Part shown: positions 1 through 7,536 of the stretch, one piece after another
Layout: every line of letters starts with the position of its first letter
Numbering within the stretch: the stretch's first letter is position 1
From: Thermoanaerobaculales bacterium
GTDB taxonomy: Bacteria > Acidobacteriota > Thermoanaerobaculia > Thermoanaerobaculales > Sulfomarinibacteraceae
Reading direction: 5' to 3'
Length of the DNA: 64,000 bases
NCBI GenBank assembly: GCA_035358815.1
Contig: DAOPQC010000001.1
Span: forward strand, 516,407-580,406
Notes under the pieces: generated by a model
What the model was told of the DNA's origin: nothing
Database searches by the model: none
Seen by the model: only the letters and a program-made list of their open reading frames with translations
Translations under genes and position numbers: made by a program

Positions 1-322
1 GGCGGTCCAGGCCGGGGAAGCCGGCCCGGTCGGGCTCCGGGCACTCGACCGCGACGACCAGGTCGAAGGCCTGCGGGAAGCCTTCCGGAAGCGAGTCGCC
101 GACCGCGACGCGATCGCGCCCGGGCAGCTCGTCGAGGGTGGCGGGCGCCGGGTCGCGGTTGACGACCACGGCCGGCACGCCGAGCGCCGCGGCCAGCTCG
201 GCGAGCGCGAGCTGCGAGCCGAGGGAGTCGCCGTCGGGCCGCTGGTGGCCGACGATCAGCGCCCGGGTGGAGCGGGCGAGGCGCTGGACGGCCCCGCGGG
301 CATCGAGCTGTCCAGCCGTCAT
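1..322 (-). CDS. nrnA: DHH-family oligoribonuclease/PAP phosphatase NrnA, N-terminal part
   Basis: Only the first 107 residues lie in the window; the C-terminus runs off the left edge. The segment GHQRPDGDSLGS near residues 25-36 is the DHH/DHHA1 phosphoesterase signature, with metal-binding His and Asp. Family members hydrolyse short RNAs (nano-RNA) to mononucleotides and dephosphorylate pAp in the cytoplasm. The ATG overlaps the rbfA stop as ATGA, so the two are translationally coupled. The position directly after rbfA is the usual one for nrnA in this operon. Confidence in the family is high; the exact substrate cannot be judged from the fragment. Confidence 0.9.
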   Translation of the reverse strand, partial: MTAGQLDARGAVQRLARSTRALIVGHQRPDGDSLGSQLALAELAAALGVPAVVVNRDPAPATLDELPGRDRVAVGDSLPEGFPQAFDLVVAVECPEPDRAGFPGLDR

Positions 323-729
323 GAATCTTCCTCCCCGCTGCCGTCGTCGGTGCCGGTCGGCCCGGTCTGGATGCGGTCGAGCAGCCGCTCGATGCGATCG
401 CCGTACTCGTAGGAGGTGTCGCGGTGAAAGTCGAGCGCGGGCACGGTGCGCATCCGCATCCGCCGGCCAAGCTCGCGGCGCATGAACGCGGCCGCCGCCG
501 CGAACCCGTCCGCGGCCTGCCGCTCGCGCTCGGCGTCGCCGATGACCGAGTAGAACACCCTGGCCTGGGTGCGGTCGGCGGAGAGCTGGATCGCCGACAC
601 GGTGACGTCGTCCAGTCGCGGGTCCTTGACCGAGAGGCGGAGCAGGTCGGCGAGCACCGCCCGGATCTCGCCCTCGAGGCGTCGATTGCGGCTGAAGGTC
701 TGTCGGCTGGTCAATTCACGCTCTCCCAT
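319..729 (-). CDS. rbfA: 30S ribosome-binding factor RbfA
   Basis: This is a 136-residue protein of the RbfA family, a KH-type cold-shock and 30S maturation factor that binds the 5' part of 16S rRNA during late small-subunit assembly. It begins MGERELTSRQTFSRNRRL and shows the typical IRAVLADLLRL helix and the strand-rich VSAIQLSADRTQARVFYSV segment. A longer reading to 786 adds 19 Pro-rich residues that come from the upstream hexamer repeat, so I chose the ATG at 729. The last 25 or so residues are acidic and Gly-rich and exceed the usual length of about 120. It overlaps nrnA by 4 bp and belongs to the nusA-infB operon. Confidence 0.93.
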   Translation of the reverse strand: MGERELTSRQTFSRNRRLEGEIRAVLADLLRLSVKDPRLDDVTVSAIQLSADRTQARVFYSVIGDAERERQAADGFAAAAAFMRRELGRRMRMRTVPALDFHRDTSYEYGDRIERLLDRIQTGPTGTDDGSGEEDS

Positions 730-757
730 GTCGACGCTGCCGGCGGGCTGTCCGTCC

Positions 758-875
758 GGGCGCGGAAGCGGAAGCGATTCTGGCACTCGGCTTCGTGCCC
801 CGCCCGATGAGTTCCGCGGTCACGGGTTGCCACATCAGCGGGCGCGGAAGCGGAAGCGGGCGCGGAAGCGGGATT
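758..875. repeat. Hexamer-array locus 1 (GCGGAA type)
   Basis: Two short arrays of a GCGGAA/GCGGGC hexamer lie at about 760-776 and 840-872, separated by about 63 bp of unrelated sequence. Both run in the same orientation, unlike most loci in the window. The locus fills most of the 182-bp gap between the DUF503 gene and rbfA, inside what is normally a tight operon. A third low-complexity stretch, with copies of GTGACAGGT read on the minus strand, follows at 889-917 and touches the stop codon of the DUF503 gene. Confidence 0.7.
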
Positions 876-911
876 GGGGGCGTTTGCCTGTCACCTGTCA
901 CGGGTCACCTA

Positions 912-1211
912 TCACACCTGAATGATCTCGACGTCCCACGCCAGCACGCTGCCGCCCCAGGTTTCGTGCACCGTCTTCTCCACCCGCTGCAGCCGGCTCT
1001 CGATGTCCACCGGATCGGTGGACAGGGCGCTGATGGCGAACCCGGCGCGCTGGTGCAGGTCCTGGTGGTCGGCCTCGATGATGAGGACCTGGTGCCGGTT
1101 GCGGATCCTCTCCACGAGCGGACGGGTCGCGCTCCGTTTCTCCTTGAGGCTGCGGGCGTCCTCGATGTGGACCTCGAGGCGCGCGATGCCGACGTAGATG
1201 TTGCGTTCCAT
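912..1211 (-). CDS. DUF503 (YlxP-like) protein
   Basis: This is a 99-residue protein that starts MERNIYVGIARLEVHIEDA and contains the SLKEKRSATRPLVERIRNRHQV segment, which is diagnostic of the DUF503 family. Members are small cytoplasmic proteins found between infB and rbfA in many bacteria. They are thought to be linked to ribosome assembly or translation, but no biochemical function is firmly established. Length and ATG start fit the family. It is separated from infB by 153 bp and from rbfA by 182 bp, and both gaps hold repeat elements that are unusual for this operon. Confidence 0.88.
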   Translation of the reverse strand: MERNIYVGIARLEVHIEDARSLKEKRSATRPLVERIRNRHQVLIIEADHQDLHQRAGFAISALSTDPVDIESRLQRVEKTVHETWGGSVLAWDVEIIQV

Positions 1212-1334
1212 GCTCGTTTCGCCGACGCAAACTGAAATCTCGCAGCCCAGGTCTCGACATTGCCGAGCGCGGTTCCTTGAGACCGTGACGGAGGCCGATC
1301 GTCCCGTGGCCCGTGATTCTGGCTCTGCGCTGCT

Positions 1335-1368
1335 CCCTAGACCCCAGATCCTAGATCCCAGATCCTAC
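1335..1368 (-). repeat. G-rich head repeat, locus 2
   Basis: Read on the minus strand, the stretch directly at the infB stop is a run of GGATCT units (GGATCTGGGATCTAGGATCT, then GGGGTCTAGGG). This is the same head motif seen at 7286, 7380, 27179, 29285, 45709 and 62275. The infB TAG stop is formed where the repeat begins. No hexamer array is attached to this copy. Confidence 0.75.
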
Positions 1369-4085
1369 AACTCGGGCGCGACCTCCACCATCCGGAAGGC
1401 CTCGATGACGTCGCCTACCTTGATGTCCTGGAAACGGTCGAGGCCGATTCCGCAGTCGAACCCCTGCCGGACCTCCGACGCGTCGTCCTTGAAGCGGCGA
1501 AGCGACGACACCTGGCCCTCGTAGACGACGACGTGGTCGCGCAGCAGCCGGACCTTGGCAGTGCGCGTGATGATGCCGTCGACCACGTGGCTGCCGGCGA
1601 TGGCGCCGATCTTGGGCACCCGGAACACTTCGCGAACCTCGGCGTGGCCGAGCTCCTCCTCGTTGAAGACCGGCTCGAGGAGGCCGACCATGGCCTTCTT
1701 GACGTCGTCGATCAGGTCGTAGATGACGGTGTACAGCCGGATGTCCACCTGCTCGGTCTCGGCGAGCTCGCGCGCGGTCCGCTCCGGCCGCACCGAGAAG
1801 CCGATGATGATCGCGTTCGACGCCGACGCGAGCATGACGTCGTTGGTGGTGATGGCGCCGACCGAGCCGTGCAGGTGGTTGATCTTGACGCGCTCGGTGG
1901 ACAGCGCAGCGAGCGCCTCGCGGAGCACCTCGACCGACCCCTGGACGTCGGCCTTGACGACGACGTTGAGCTCCTTGATGTCGCTCTCGGCGATCTGGTC
2001 GAACAGGTTCTCGAGCGAGACCTTGCGGCCGGCGACCCGGCCCTCTTCCTTCTCGCGTAGGCTCCGGTAGCTGGAAACTTCGACCGCCTTGGCCTCGCTC
2101 TCGGTCCCCTGCAGGACGTCGCCTGCCTCGGGGACGGCCTCGAAGCCGATCACCTCCACCGGGTCCGAGGGGCCGGCCGAGTCGACGCGTTCGCCGCGGT
2201 CGTTGGTGATGGCCCGCACCCGCCCCCAGGTCGACCCGCAGAAGAAGAAGTCGCCGACGGCCAGCGTGCCCTGCTGGACGACCATCGAGGCCACGATGCC
2301 GCGACCCTTCTCCTTGCGCGCTTCGAGCACGACGCCGCGGGCCGGCCCCTCGACGGTCGCCTTCAGCGCCTTCATCTCGGCGACCAGCAGGATCATGTCG
2401 AGGAGGTCCGCGATGCCCTTGCCGGTCTTCGCCGATACCTGCACCGAGGGGACGTCGCCTCCCCAGTCGTCGACCAGCACCCCATGGTCGGCCAGCTGCT
2501 GCTTGACGCGATCAGGGTTGGCGTTCGCCTTGTCGATCTTGTTGATCGCCACCATCAGCGCCACGTTGGCGGCGCGCGCGTGGTTGATGGCCTCCTCGGT
2601 CTGCGGCATGACGCCGTCGTCCGCCGCCACCACCAGCACCACGATGTCGGTGACCTGGGCGCCGCGGGCCCGCATCTGGGTGAACGCCTCGTGGCCCGGG
2701 GTGTCGACGAACACCACCACCCGCCCGTCGTCGGTCTCGATGCGCGACGCTCCGATGTGCTGCGTGATGCCGCCGGCCTCCTGCTCGGCGACCCGGGTGG
2801 ACCGGATCGCATCGAGCAGAGAGGTCTTGCCGTGGTCGACGTGACCCATGACCGTGACCACCGGGGGCCTCGGCAGCGCCGGGCCGACCTCGGCCAGGCT
2901 CTCCTCGCGCTCGTACTCGAGGACCTCCTCGGCCGACGCCACCATCGCCTCGACCCCGAGATCCTCGCAGATCTCCTCGGCCAGCTCGTGGGGGAGGGAC
3001 TGGTTGGTGGTGACCATGACTCCCTTGGCGATGAGCAGCGCGAGCAGGTCCTTGGCAGTGACGTTGAGCTTCTCTGCGAGCTCGCGGGCGGTCACCATCT
3101 CGGACAGGATGATCGGGCCTTCCGGACGGTCGCCGTCCCTGAACTGCACCGTCCGGGTGGGCTGCGGTGGGGCCGGTGTCGTCTCGTCCCGCTGGAGGCG
3201 GCGGCGGGCCTTCTTGGTGGGCCGCCGCTCGCCGGGACGCGGTCCCGGGCGCGCCGGCGCCCCACCTTCCTGCTGGCCCTTGAGCTTCTGCTCCTCGAAC
3301 TTGGTGAGCAGCTCGCGGATCTCCTTGGCGTCGGCGGCGGCCTTGGCCTTGCGCCCGCCTCCCGGCTTCGCCACCTTGCGACGCTGCTCGGCCCGCTTGC
3401 GGGCCTCGAGGCTCTCCTTGATCTCGTCCGGCGTGAGCTCGCGCAGGCCCTGCTCCAGGGGGGTCTTGGCGCGAATCGGGCGGACCCGCAGCGGGGCGGC
3501 CTCTTCGCCGGCCTTGCGGGACGCCGTCAGCTCCTCCTCGGTGATCTCGAACTCCGGCTTCTCCTCGACCTCGGCCTCGCCGGTGGCGTCGAACGGCCCC
3601 TCGGGGGCGGCCGCAACCTCCTCGACCCCGGCGACCACCTCGGCCTGCGGCGCCTCGCCGGCCTCGGGCGCCTCGGCGACCTCGACGACCTCGGCCTCGG
3701 TCATGGGGACGGCCTCGGCGACAGCCTCGATCGGCTCGCCGGGCGCCTCCCCGGCCTCCTCGACCTCGACGCCCTCGTCGGCGGGGGCCGCTGCGAACTC
3801 GCGGATCTCCTTCTCGGTCTGCACAACCTGACGGCGCCGGCGCTTCGCCATCCGGTCCCGGGCGGTGCTGGTCTGGGACTCCTCCTCACGCGCCTCGGGG
3901 CGGACGATGACCTCTCGGGGTCGCTTCTGCAGGGTCTCGCCGGTGATGATCGATCGGACGGTGGAAAGGTCGAGGGCGTCCTCCTCGCCGCTGACGCTGA
4001 CGCCAATCGAGCGGAGCTTGAAGATCAGCTCCTTTGGGCTGATGCCCATGGTCCGCGCCAGATCCACCACTCGAAGCTGCTGCAT
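1365..4085 (-). CDS. infB: Translation initiation factor IF-2
   Basis: This 906-residue GTPase delivers fMet-tRNA to the 30S subunit and promotes subunit joining. An N-terminal IF2_N domain (MQQLRVVDLARTMG, about 1-50) is followed by a long acidic, Ala/Glu/Pro-rich and then basic linker (about 60-330). A second IF2_N module lies at about 335-385. The G domain starts at about 413 with GHVDHGKTSL (G1), then DTPGHEAF (G3) and NKID (G4). Domains II-IV follow, ending in VIEAFRMVEVAPEL. The extended linker makes it longer than many IF-2 proteins. It starts 6 bp after the nusA stop, so the two genes are co-transcribed. Its stop codon abuts a G-rich repeat. Confidence 0.97.
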   Translation of the reverse strand: MQQLRVVDLARTMGISPKELIFKLRSIGVSVSGEEDALDLSTVRSIITGETLQKRPREVIVRPEAREEESQTSTARDRMAKRRRRQVVQTEKEIREFAAAPADEGVEVEEAGEAPGEPIEAVAEAVPMTEAEVVEVAEAPEAGEAPQAEVVAGVEEVAAAPEGPFDATGEAEVEEKPEFEITEEELTASRKAGEEAAPLRVRPIRAKTPLEQGLRELTPDEIKESLEARKRAEQRRKVAKPGGGRKAKAAADAKEIRELLTKFEEQKLKGQQEGGAPARPGPRPGERRPTKKARRRLQRDETTPAPPQPTRTVQFRDGDRPEGPIILSEMVTARELAEKLNVTAKDLLALLIAKGVMVTTNQSLPHELAEEICEDLGVEAMVASAEEVLEYEREESLAEVGPALPRPPVVTVMGHVDHGKTSLLDAIRSTRVAEQEAGGITQHIGASRIETDDGRVVVFVDTPGHEAFTQMRARGAQVTDIVVLVVAADDGVMPQTEEAINHARAANVALMVAINKIDKANANPDRVKQQLADHGVLVDDWGGDVPSVQVSAKTGKGIADLLDMILLVAEMKALKATVEGPARGVVLEARKEKGRGIVASMVVQQGTLAVGDFFFCGSTWGRVRAITNDRGERVDSAGPSDPVEVIGFEAVPEAGDVLQGTESEAKAVEVSSYRSLREKEEGRVAGRKVSLENLFDQIAESDIKELNVVVKADVQGSVEVLREALAALSTERVKINHLHGSVGAITTNDVMLASASNAIIIGFSVRPERTARELAETEQVDIRLYTVIYDLIDDVKKAMVGLLEPVFNEEELGHAEVREVFRVPKIGAIAGSHVVDGIITRTAKVRLLRDHVVVYEGQVSSLRRFKDDASEVRQGFDCGIGLDRFQDIKVGDVIEAFRMVEVAPEL

Positions 4086-4091
4086 TCTGGT

Positions 4092-5540
4092 CTACTCCTC
4101 GCCGGCTTGCGCGTCGGCCGCGTCGGCGAGCGCGATCTGGAGGGCCCGCCGCGACATGTCGAGCAGCTTCTGCGCGGTGACCGGCCCGATGCCCGGGATG
4201 GTGGACAGCTCGTCGGCGTCCCGGGCCAGGACGTCCTGGACGGTGTGGATGCCGTGGCTCTGGAGGCGCTCGCGCAGCCGCTCCGTGAGCATGTCGAGGT
4301 CCTCGAGCGGGATCAGCTCGCTGTAGTCGACGCTCTCCGCGGCTGCGCCGACCTGCGGAATCTCCTCCTCCTCCGCCACCCCCTCCATCTCCCGCAGCAT
4401 CGACGCCAGGGCGGAGGCCAGCTCGTCCTTGACGGCCTCCTCGCTCTTGATCTCGATCCGGCAGCCGAGCATCTTCGAGGCCAGACGGACGTTCTGGCCG
4501 CGCTTGCCGATCGCCAGCGACAGCTGCTCGGACCCGACGATCACGTCGAGCACCGTGTCCCGCGCCTCGCGCGTCACCGGCTCGCCGGCCTCGTCCAGGA
4601 TCACAGCTCCGTTCTCGTCGATCATGGTGACGAGAATCGGCTCCTCGCGGACAGCCACCCGGTTGATCTTGGCCGGCGCCAGCGCGTTCTGGGCGAACGT
4701 CACGAGGTCGCTGTTCCAGGGGATGATGTCGATCTTCTCGCCCTTGAGCTCACGGGTGATGGCCTGGACGCGGGAGCCCTTGAGGCCGACGCACGCGCCC
4801 ACCGGGTCGACGTCGCGGTCCTTGGAGAAGACGGCCACCTTGGCGCGCTCCCCGGGCTCGCGGACGCACTTCTTGATGACCACGGTCCCGTCGTAGATCT
4901 CCGGCACCTCCATCTCGAGCAGCTTCTCGAGCAGCGCGGGGTCGGTGCGCGACAGCACGACCTGCGGACGGCTGGCGTCCATCGTGACGTCGACCACCAC
5001 CGACCGGATGCGGTCACCCTGGCTGTAGCGCTCGTGGCGCACCTGGTGGTTGCGGGGCATGATGCCCTCGGTGTCGCCGAGCTCGACGATGATCGAGCCC
5101 CGGTCGACCCGCTTGACGATGCCGTTGATCATCTCGTGGACGCGTCCCGAGTAGTTGCGGTAGACCACTGCCCGCTCGGCTTCGCGGACCCGCTGGAAGA
5201 GCACCTGCCGCGCCGACTGCGCCGCGATCCGCCCCAGCTGCGAGGTGTCCAGCGAGTCGAGCTTGACCGGCGTGCCGATCTCCGCGGCGGGATCGATCTG
5301 ACGCGCCTCCTCGAGCGTCATCTCGGTCTCCGGGTCCTCGACTTCCTCGACGACGTCGCGCACGATCCAGCTCTGGACCTCGCCGCTTTCCGGCTCGATC
5401 TCGGTCAGCACGTTGCGCTGCTTGAAGTGCTTGCGGGCGGCCGACGAGATGGCCTCGGCGATCGCGTCGACCAGCTTCTCGGGTTCGATGTCGCGCTCGG
5501 CTGCGACCTGGCGCACCAGGGTGTTGATTTCGAGCTTCAT
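4092..5540 (-). CDS. nusA: Transcription termination/antitermination factor NusA
   Basis: This 482-residue protein binds RNA polymerase and nascent RNA and modulates pausing, termination and antitermination. Domains in order: the NusA N-terminal domain (MKLEINTLVRQVAAERDIEPEKL, 1 to about 130), an S1 domain (GRVHEMINGIVKRVDRGSIIVEL, about 135-200), two KH domains (about 230-375, with IGKRGQNVRLASKMLG) and a C-terminal helix-hairpin-helix module (TIPGIGPVTAQKLLDM, about 450). The ATG overlaps the rimP stop as ATGA, which fixes this start. A longer in-frame reading to 6113 is rejected because it runs through rimP and the leader. In other bacteria NusA autoregulates this operon; the hairpin at 6045-6073 could be its target. 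Confidence 0.97.
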   Translation of the reverse strand: MKLEINTLVRQVAAERDIEPEKLVDAIAEAISSAARKHFKQRNVLTEIEPESGEVQSWIVRDVVEEVEDPETEMTLEEARQIDPAAEIGTPVKLDSLDTSQLGRIAAQSARQVLFQRVREAERAVVYRNYSGRVHEMINGIVKRVDRGSIIVELGDTEGIMPRNHQVRHERYSQGDRIRSVVVDVTMDASRPQVVLSRTDPALLEKLLEMEVPEIYDGTVVIKKCVREPGERAKVAVFSKDRDVDPVGACVGLKGSRVQAITRELKGEKIDIIPWNSDLVTFAQNALAPAKINRVAVREEPILVTMIDENGAVILDEAGEPVTREARDTVLDVIVGSEQLSLAIGKRGQNVRLASKMLGCRIEIKSEEAVKDELASALASMLREMEGVAEEEEIPQVGAAAESVDYSELIPLEDLDMLTERLRERLQSHGIHTVQDVLARDADELSTIPGIGPVTAQKLLDMSRRALQIALADAADAQAGEE

Positions 5541-6025
5541 GGCCGGCTCTTCCCTTCCTTCAGGACGGCGTCCCAGTCGACCTCGAGCCGCGCCTCGGAG
5601 ACGCGGTCGAGCGGCAGGCTGACGTCGTCCCCTGCCGGGGTGCGGAGCCGGACCTCGTCGCCCTCGAGGCCGATCAGCTCGCCAACGACCACCCGGTGCG
5701 CCCGGAATCCCGGATCCATCTTGACCTTTACCATCCGGCCGGCGAACTTCTCGTAGTCCTGCCGGTGGTACAGCTTGCGGTCGAGGCCCGGGGACGTCAC
5801 CTCGAGCGTGTAGGCGTGCCGGATCGGATCGGAGACATCGAGGATCGCCGAAGCCTGGCGGGAGATGTCGGCACACTGCTCCAGCGTCACCCCGCTTGGA
5901 CCGTCGATGACGAGCCGCAGCACGGTGCGCGGACCGCTGCCGACGAGCTCGGTGGCGAGCAGCTCGAGGCCCTCGCCAGCCGCCAGCTCGGCCAGCTCGT
6001 TCTCCAGGCTTGCGTCCAGCTTCAT
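5537..6025 (-). CDS. rimP: Ribosome maturation factor RimP
   Basis: This is a cytoplasmic 30S assembly factor of 162 residues from the chosen start. Family features include LRLVIDGPSGVTLEQCADIS and the LEVTSPGLDRKL motif, followed by a C-terminal SH3-like domain. I chose ATG 6025 because it has a purine-rich AAGGGAGCAGG just upstream. An ATG at 6043 or TTG at 6046 would add 6-7 residues but has no Shine-Dalgarno sequence and lies against the terminator T-tract. It is the first gene of the rimP-nusA-infB operon and overlaps nusA by 4 bp. Confidence 0.93.
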   Translation of the reverse strand: MKLDASLENELAELAAGEGLELLATELVGSGPRTVLRLVIDGPSGVTLEQCADISRQASAILDVSDPIRHAYTLEVTSPGLDRKLYHRQDYEKFAGRMVKVKMDPGFRAHRVVVGELIGLEGDEVRLRTPAGDDVSLPLDRVSEARLEVDWDAVLKEGKSRP

Positions 6026-6044
6026 CCTGCTCCCTTGCTCCATC

Positions 6045-6073
6045 AAAAAAAGTGGGCCGGGGGCCCACTTTCT
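6045..6073 (-). terminator. Leader hairpin with T7 tract upstream of rimP (candidate attenuator)
   Basis: On the minus strand a 10-bp perfect stem (AAAGTGGGCC type arms, 3-nt loop at 6059-6061) is followed by seven T residues. This is the textbook form of an intrinsic terminator. It lies between the predicted rimP promoter and the rimP start, with no minus-strand gene upstream, so it can only act on the operon's own leader. On the plus strand it would read into TTTCTTTC. Confidence 0.75.
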
Positions 6074-6091
6074 TTCGAAAGCAGCGCACGC

Positions 6092-6120
6092 TGTATAACA
6101 CAGAACCGGGCACGCAGCAA
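6092..6120 (-). promoter_or_regulatory. Predicted promoter of the rimP-nusA-infB operon
   Basis: On the minus strand, -35 TTGCTG (6115-6120) and -10 TATACA (6092-6097) are separated by 17 bp, and a TGT precedes the -10 (extended -10). The start of transcription would fall near 6085, just before the leader hairpin. Confidence 0.55.
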
Positions 6121-6176
6121 GGTCAACTCCAGGCCTCTGCCGGGGGGGCGGCCTGCCGGGGTGCGGGCCGCCAGCC

Positions 6177-6188
6177 TACAATCGGCCC
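6177..6188 (+). promoter_or_regulatory. Leaderless-type -10 box of the MidA-like gene
   Basis: TACAAT at 6177-6182 is followed by exactly 6 nt and then the ATG at 6189. There is no Shine-Dalgarno sequence. Transcription should start at or next to the A of the start codon. Confidence 0.55.
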
Positions 6189-7307
6189 ATGTCCTGGATC
6201 GCGCGGGAGATCGCGGCGCGCGGCGGCGAGGTCAGCTTTCGCGACTACATGGAGCTGGCGCTCTACCACCCCCGGCACGGCTACTACAGCGCGGCCACGC
6301 CGCGCTACGGTCGCGGCGGGGACTTCCTGACGGCGCCGACGGCGTCGCCGTGGTACGCGGTCGTGCTGGCGGGCCTCGTCGAGCGTCTCGCCGCGCGCGC
6401 CGGCCCGGTCTGCTTTCTCGATGTCGCCTCGGGCGACGGCGCGCTCCTCGTCGACCTGCTGTCCGCGATGGCGGACGGTGGCGCCGCCGCGATCCGGGAG
6501 GCCTGCTCGGTCGAGCGCTCGTCACCGATGCGAGCCGCCCAGCTCGCCCGGCTCGGCGGCGCGGCCAAGGTGTCGATCAGGGTGGTGGCGTCGCTCGAGG
6601 AGGTGGAGCGCACGGCAGGCCCGGTCGTCGTGCACGCGTGCGAGCTCTACGACGCGCTGCCGGTGCATCGGGTCGTGATGAGGCCGGGCGGCCTCAGCGA
6701 GCTGCGAGTGGCGGCGGTCGGCGACGCTTGCCGCTGGAGCGAGTCGCCGGCCGGGGGCGAGCTCGATCGGTACTTCGCCAGCCACGGCGTGAGGCTCGAG
6801 CCCGGGCAGATCGCGGAGGCGCGCCTCGACGCGGAGCGGCTGCACTCGAGCCTGCTCGAGCTCGCCGGGGGCGACGGGCTGGCGGTGATCACCGACTACG
6901 GCTACGAAGCGCGCCGCCTCTACGACCCCCGCGGCCGCCGCGGCGGCTCGCTGGCCGTCCAGCGCGCCCACCGGGTGTCTCGCGATCCGTTCCTGGAGCC
7001 CGGCGAGCGCGACCTCAGCGCCCACGTCAACTGGGACGATCTCCGGCGCGCCGCCGACGCCGCCGGCTGGCGGGAGATCGCGCTGACCGGCCTCGCGCCC
7101 TTCCTCATCCGCGCCGGGCTCGCCGGGCAGATGGAGCGGCTGGGGGTGGGCGAGGCGGCCGGGCTCGACGCTCGGACGGTGGCCGAGCGGCAGGAGATCA
7201 AGCGCCTGCTCGACCCCGACGGCATGGGCTCGGACCTCAAGGTTCTGGTGCAGGGGAAGGGGCCGCTGGCTGACGCCGCAGCAGAGGATCTAGGATCTGG
7301 GGTCTAG
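6189..7307 (+). CDS. MidA/NDUFAF7-family SAM-dependent methyltransferase (COG1565)
   Basis: This 372-residue protein has the N-terminal GEVSFRDYMELALYHPRHGYY segment typical of the family, a SAM-binding FLDVASGDG at about 76-84 and ELYDALPVH near 155. The mitochondrial relative methylates an arginine of complex I. Bacterial members are thought to be protein arginine methyltransferases, but the substrate here is unknown. The final seven residues (EDLGSGV) and the stop codon are encoded by the G-rich repeat that begins the next intergenic region, so the natural C-terminus has been overwritten or extended by it. The start is an ATG six bases after a TACAAT box, with no ribosome-binding site. Confidence 0.85.
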   Translation: MSWIAREIAARGGEVSFRDYMELALYHPRHGYYSAATPRYGRGGDFLTAPTASPWYAVVLAGLVERLAARAGPVCFLDVASGDGALLVDLLSAMADGGAAAIREACSVERSSPMRAAQLARLGGAAKVSIRVVASLEEVERTAGPVVVHACELYDALPVHRVVMRPGGLSELRVAAVGDACRWSESPAGGELDRYFASHGVRLEPGQIAEARLDAERLHSSLLELAGGDGLAVITDYGYEARRLYDPRGRRGGSLAVQRAHRVSRDPFLEPGERDLSAHVNWDDLRRAADAAGWREIALTGLAPFLIRAGLAGQMERLGVGEAAGLDARTVAERQEIKRLLDPDGMGSDLKVLVQGKGPLADAAAEDLGSGV

Positions 7308-7509
7308 GGGATAGGGCCCGTCTCCCCGTTCCCGTTCCCGAAACGCCGCTCAAGGTCGGGACGGCCCGTCGGACACTGAGGATCTAGGATCTGGGATCTA
7401 GGGGATAGGGCCCGCCTCCCCGTTCCCGTTCCCGTTCCCGTTCCCGAAATGACCCTCGACGCTGGTGCCCCCCGTCGGGAACGGGAGCGGGCACGGGTAC
7501 GGGAACGGG
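7286..7509 (+). repeat. Compound repeat, locus 3 (two heads, hexamer arms)
   Basis: Two tandem copies of a composite unit begin at 7286 and 7380. Each has GGATCTAGGATCTGGG, then TCTAGGGGATAGGGCCCG, then CTCCCC and a GTTCCC array (about 7325-7340 and 7417-7446). After the second unit, a spacer of about 30 bp leads into an inverted GGGAAC/GGGCAC/GGGTAC array (7476-7509). The element fills the space between the convergent MidA-like gene and proS. This is the clearest copy for defining the unit. Confidence 0.8.
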
Positions 7510-7536
7510 CTGGGACGCGATCCGAGTCGAGAAGGC

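Noticed and set aside
889..917. A tandem GTGACAGGT repeat as a regulator binding site
   Set aside because: It lies at the 3' end of the DUF503 gene, next to the hexamer array, and is more simply part of the same low-complexity insertion.
2484..5756. A very long open frame (about 1090 codons) on the plus strand across infB, nusA and rimP
   Set aside because: It lies antisense to three unmistakable genes. Its length comes from the GC-rich third positions of those genes, and its product is low-complexity Leu/Gly/Asp/His-rich with no known domain.
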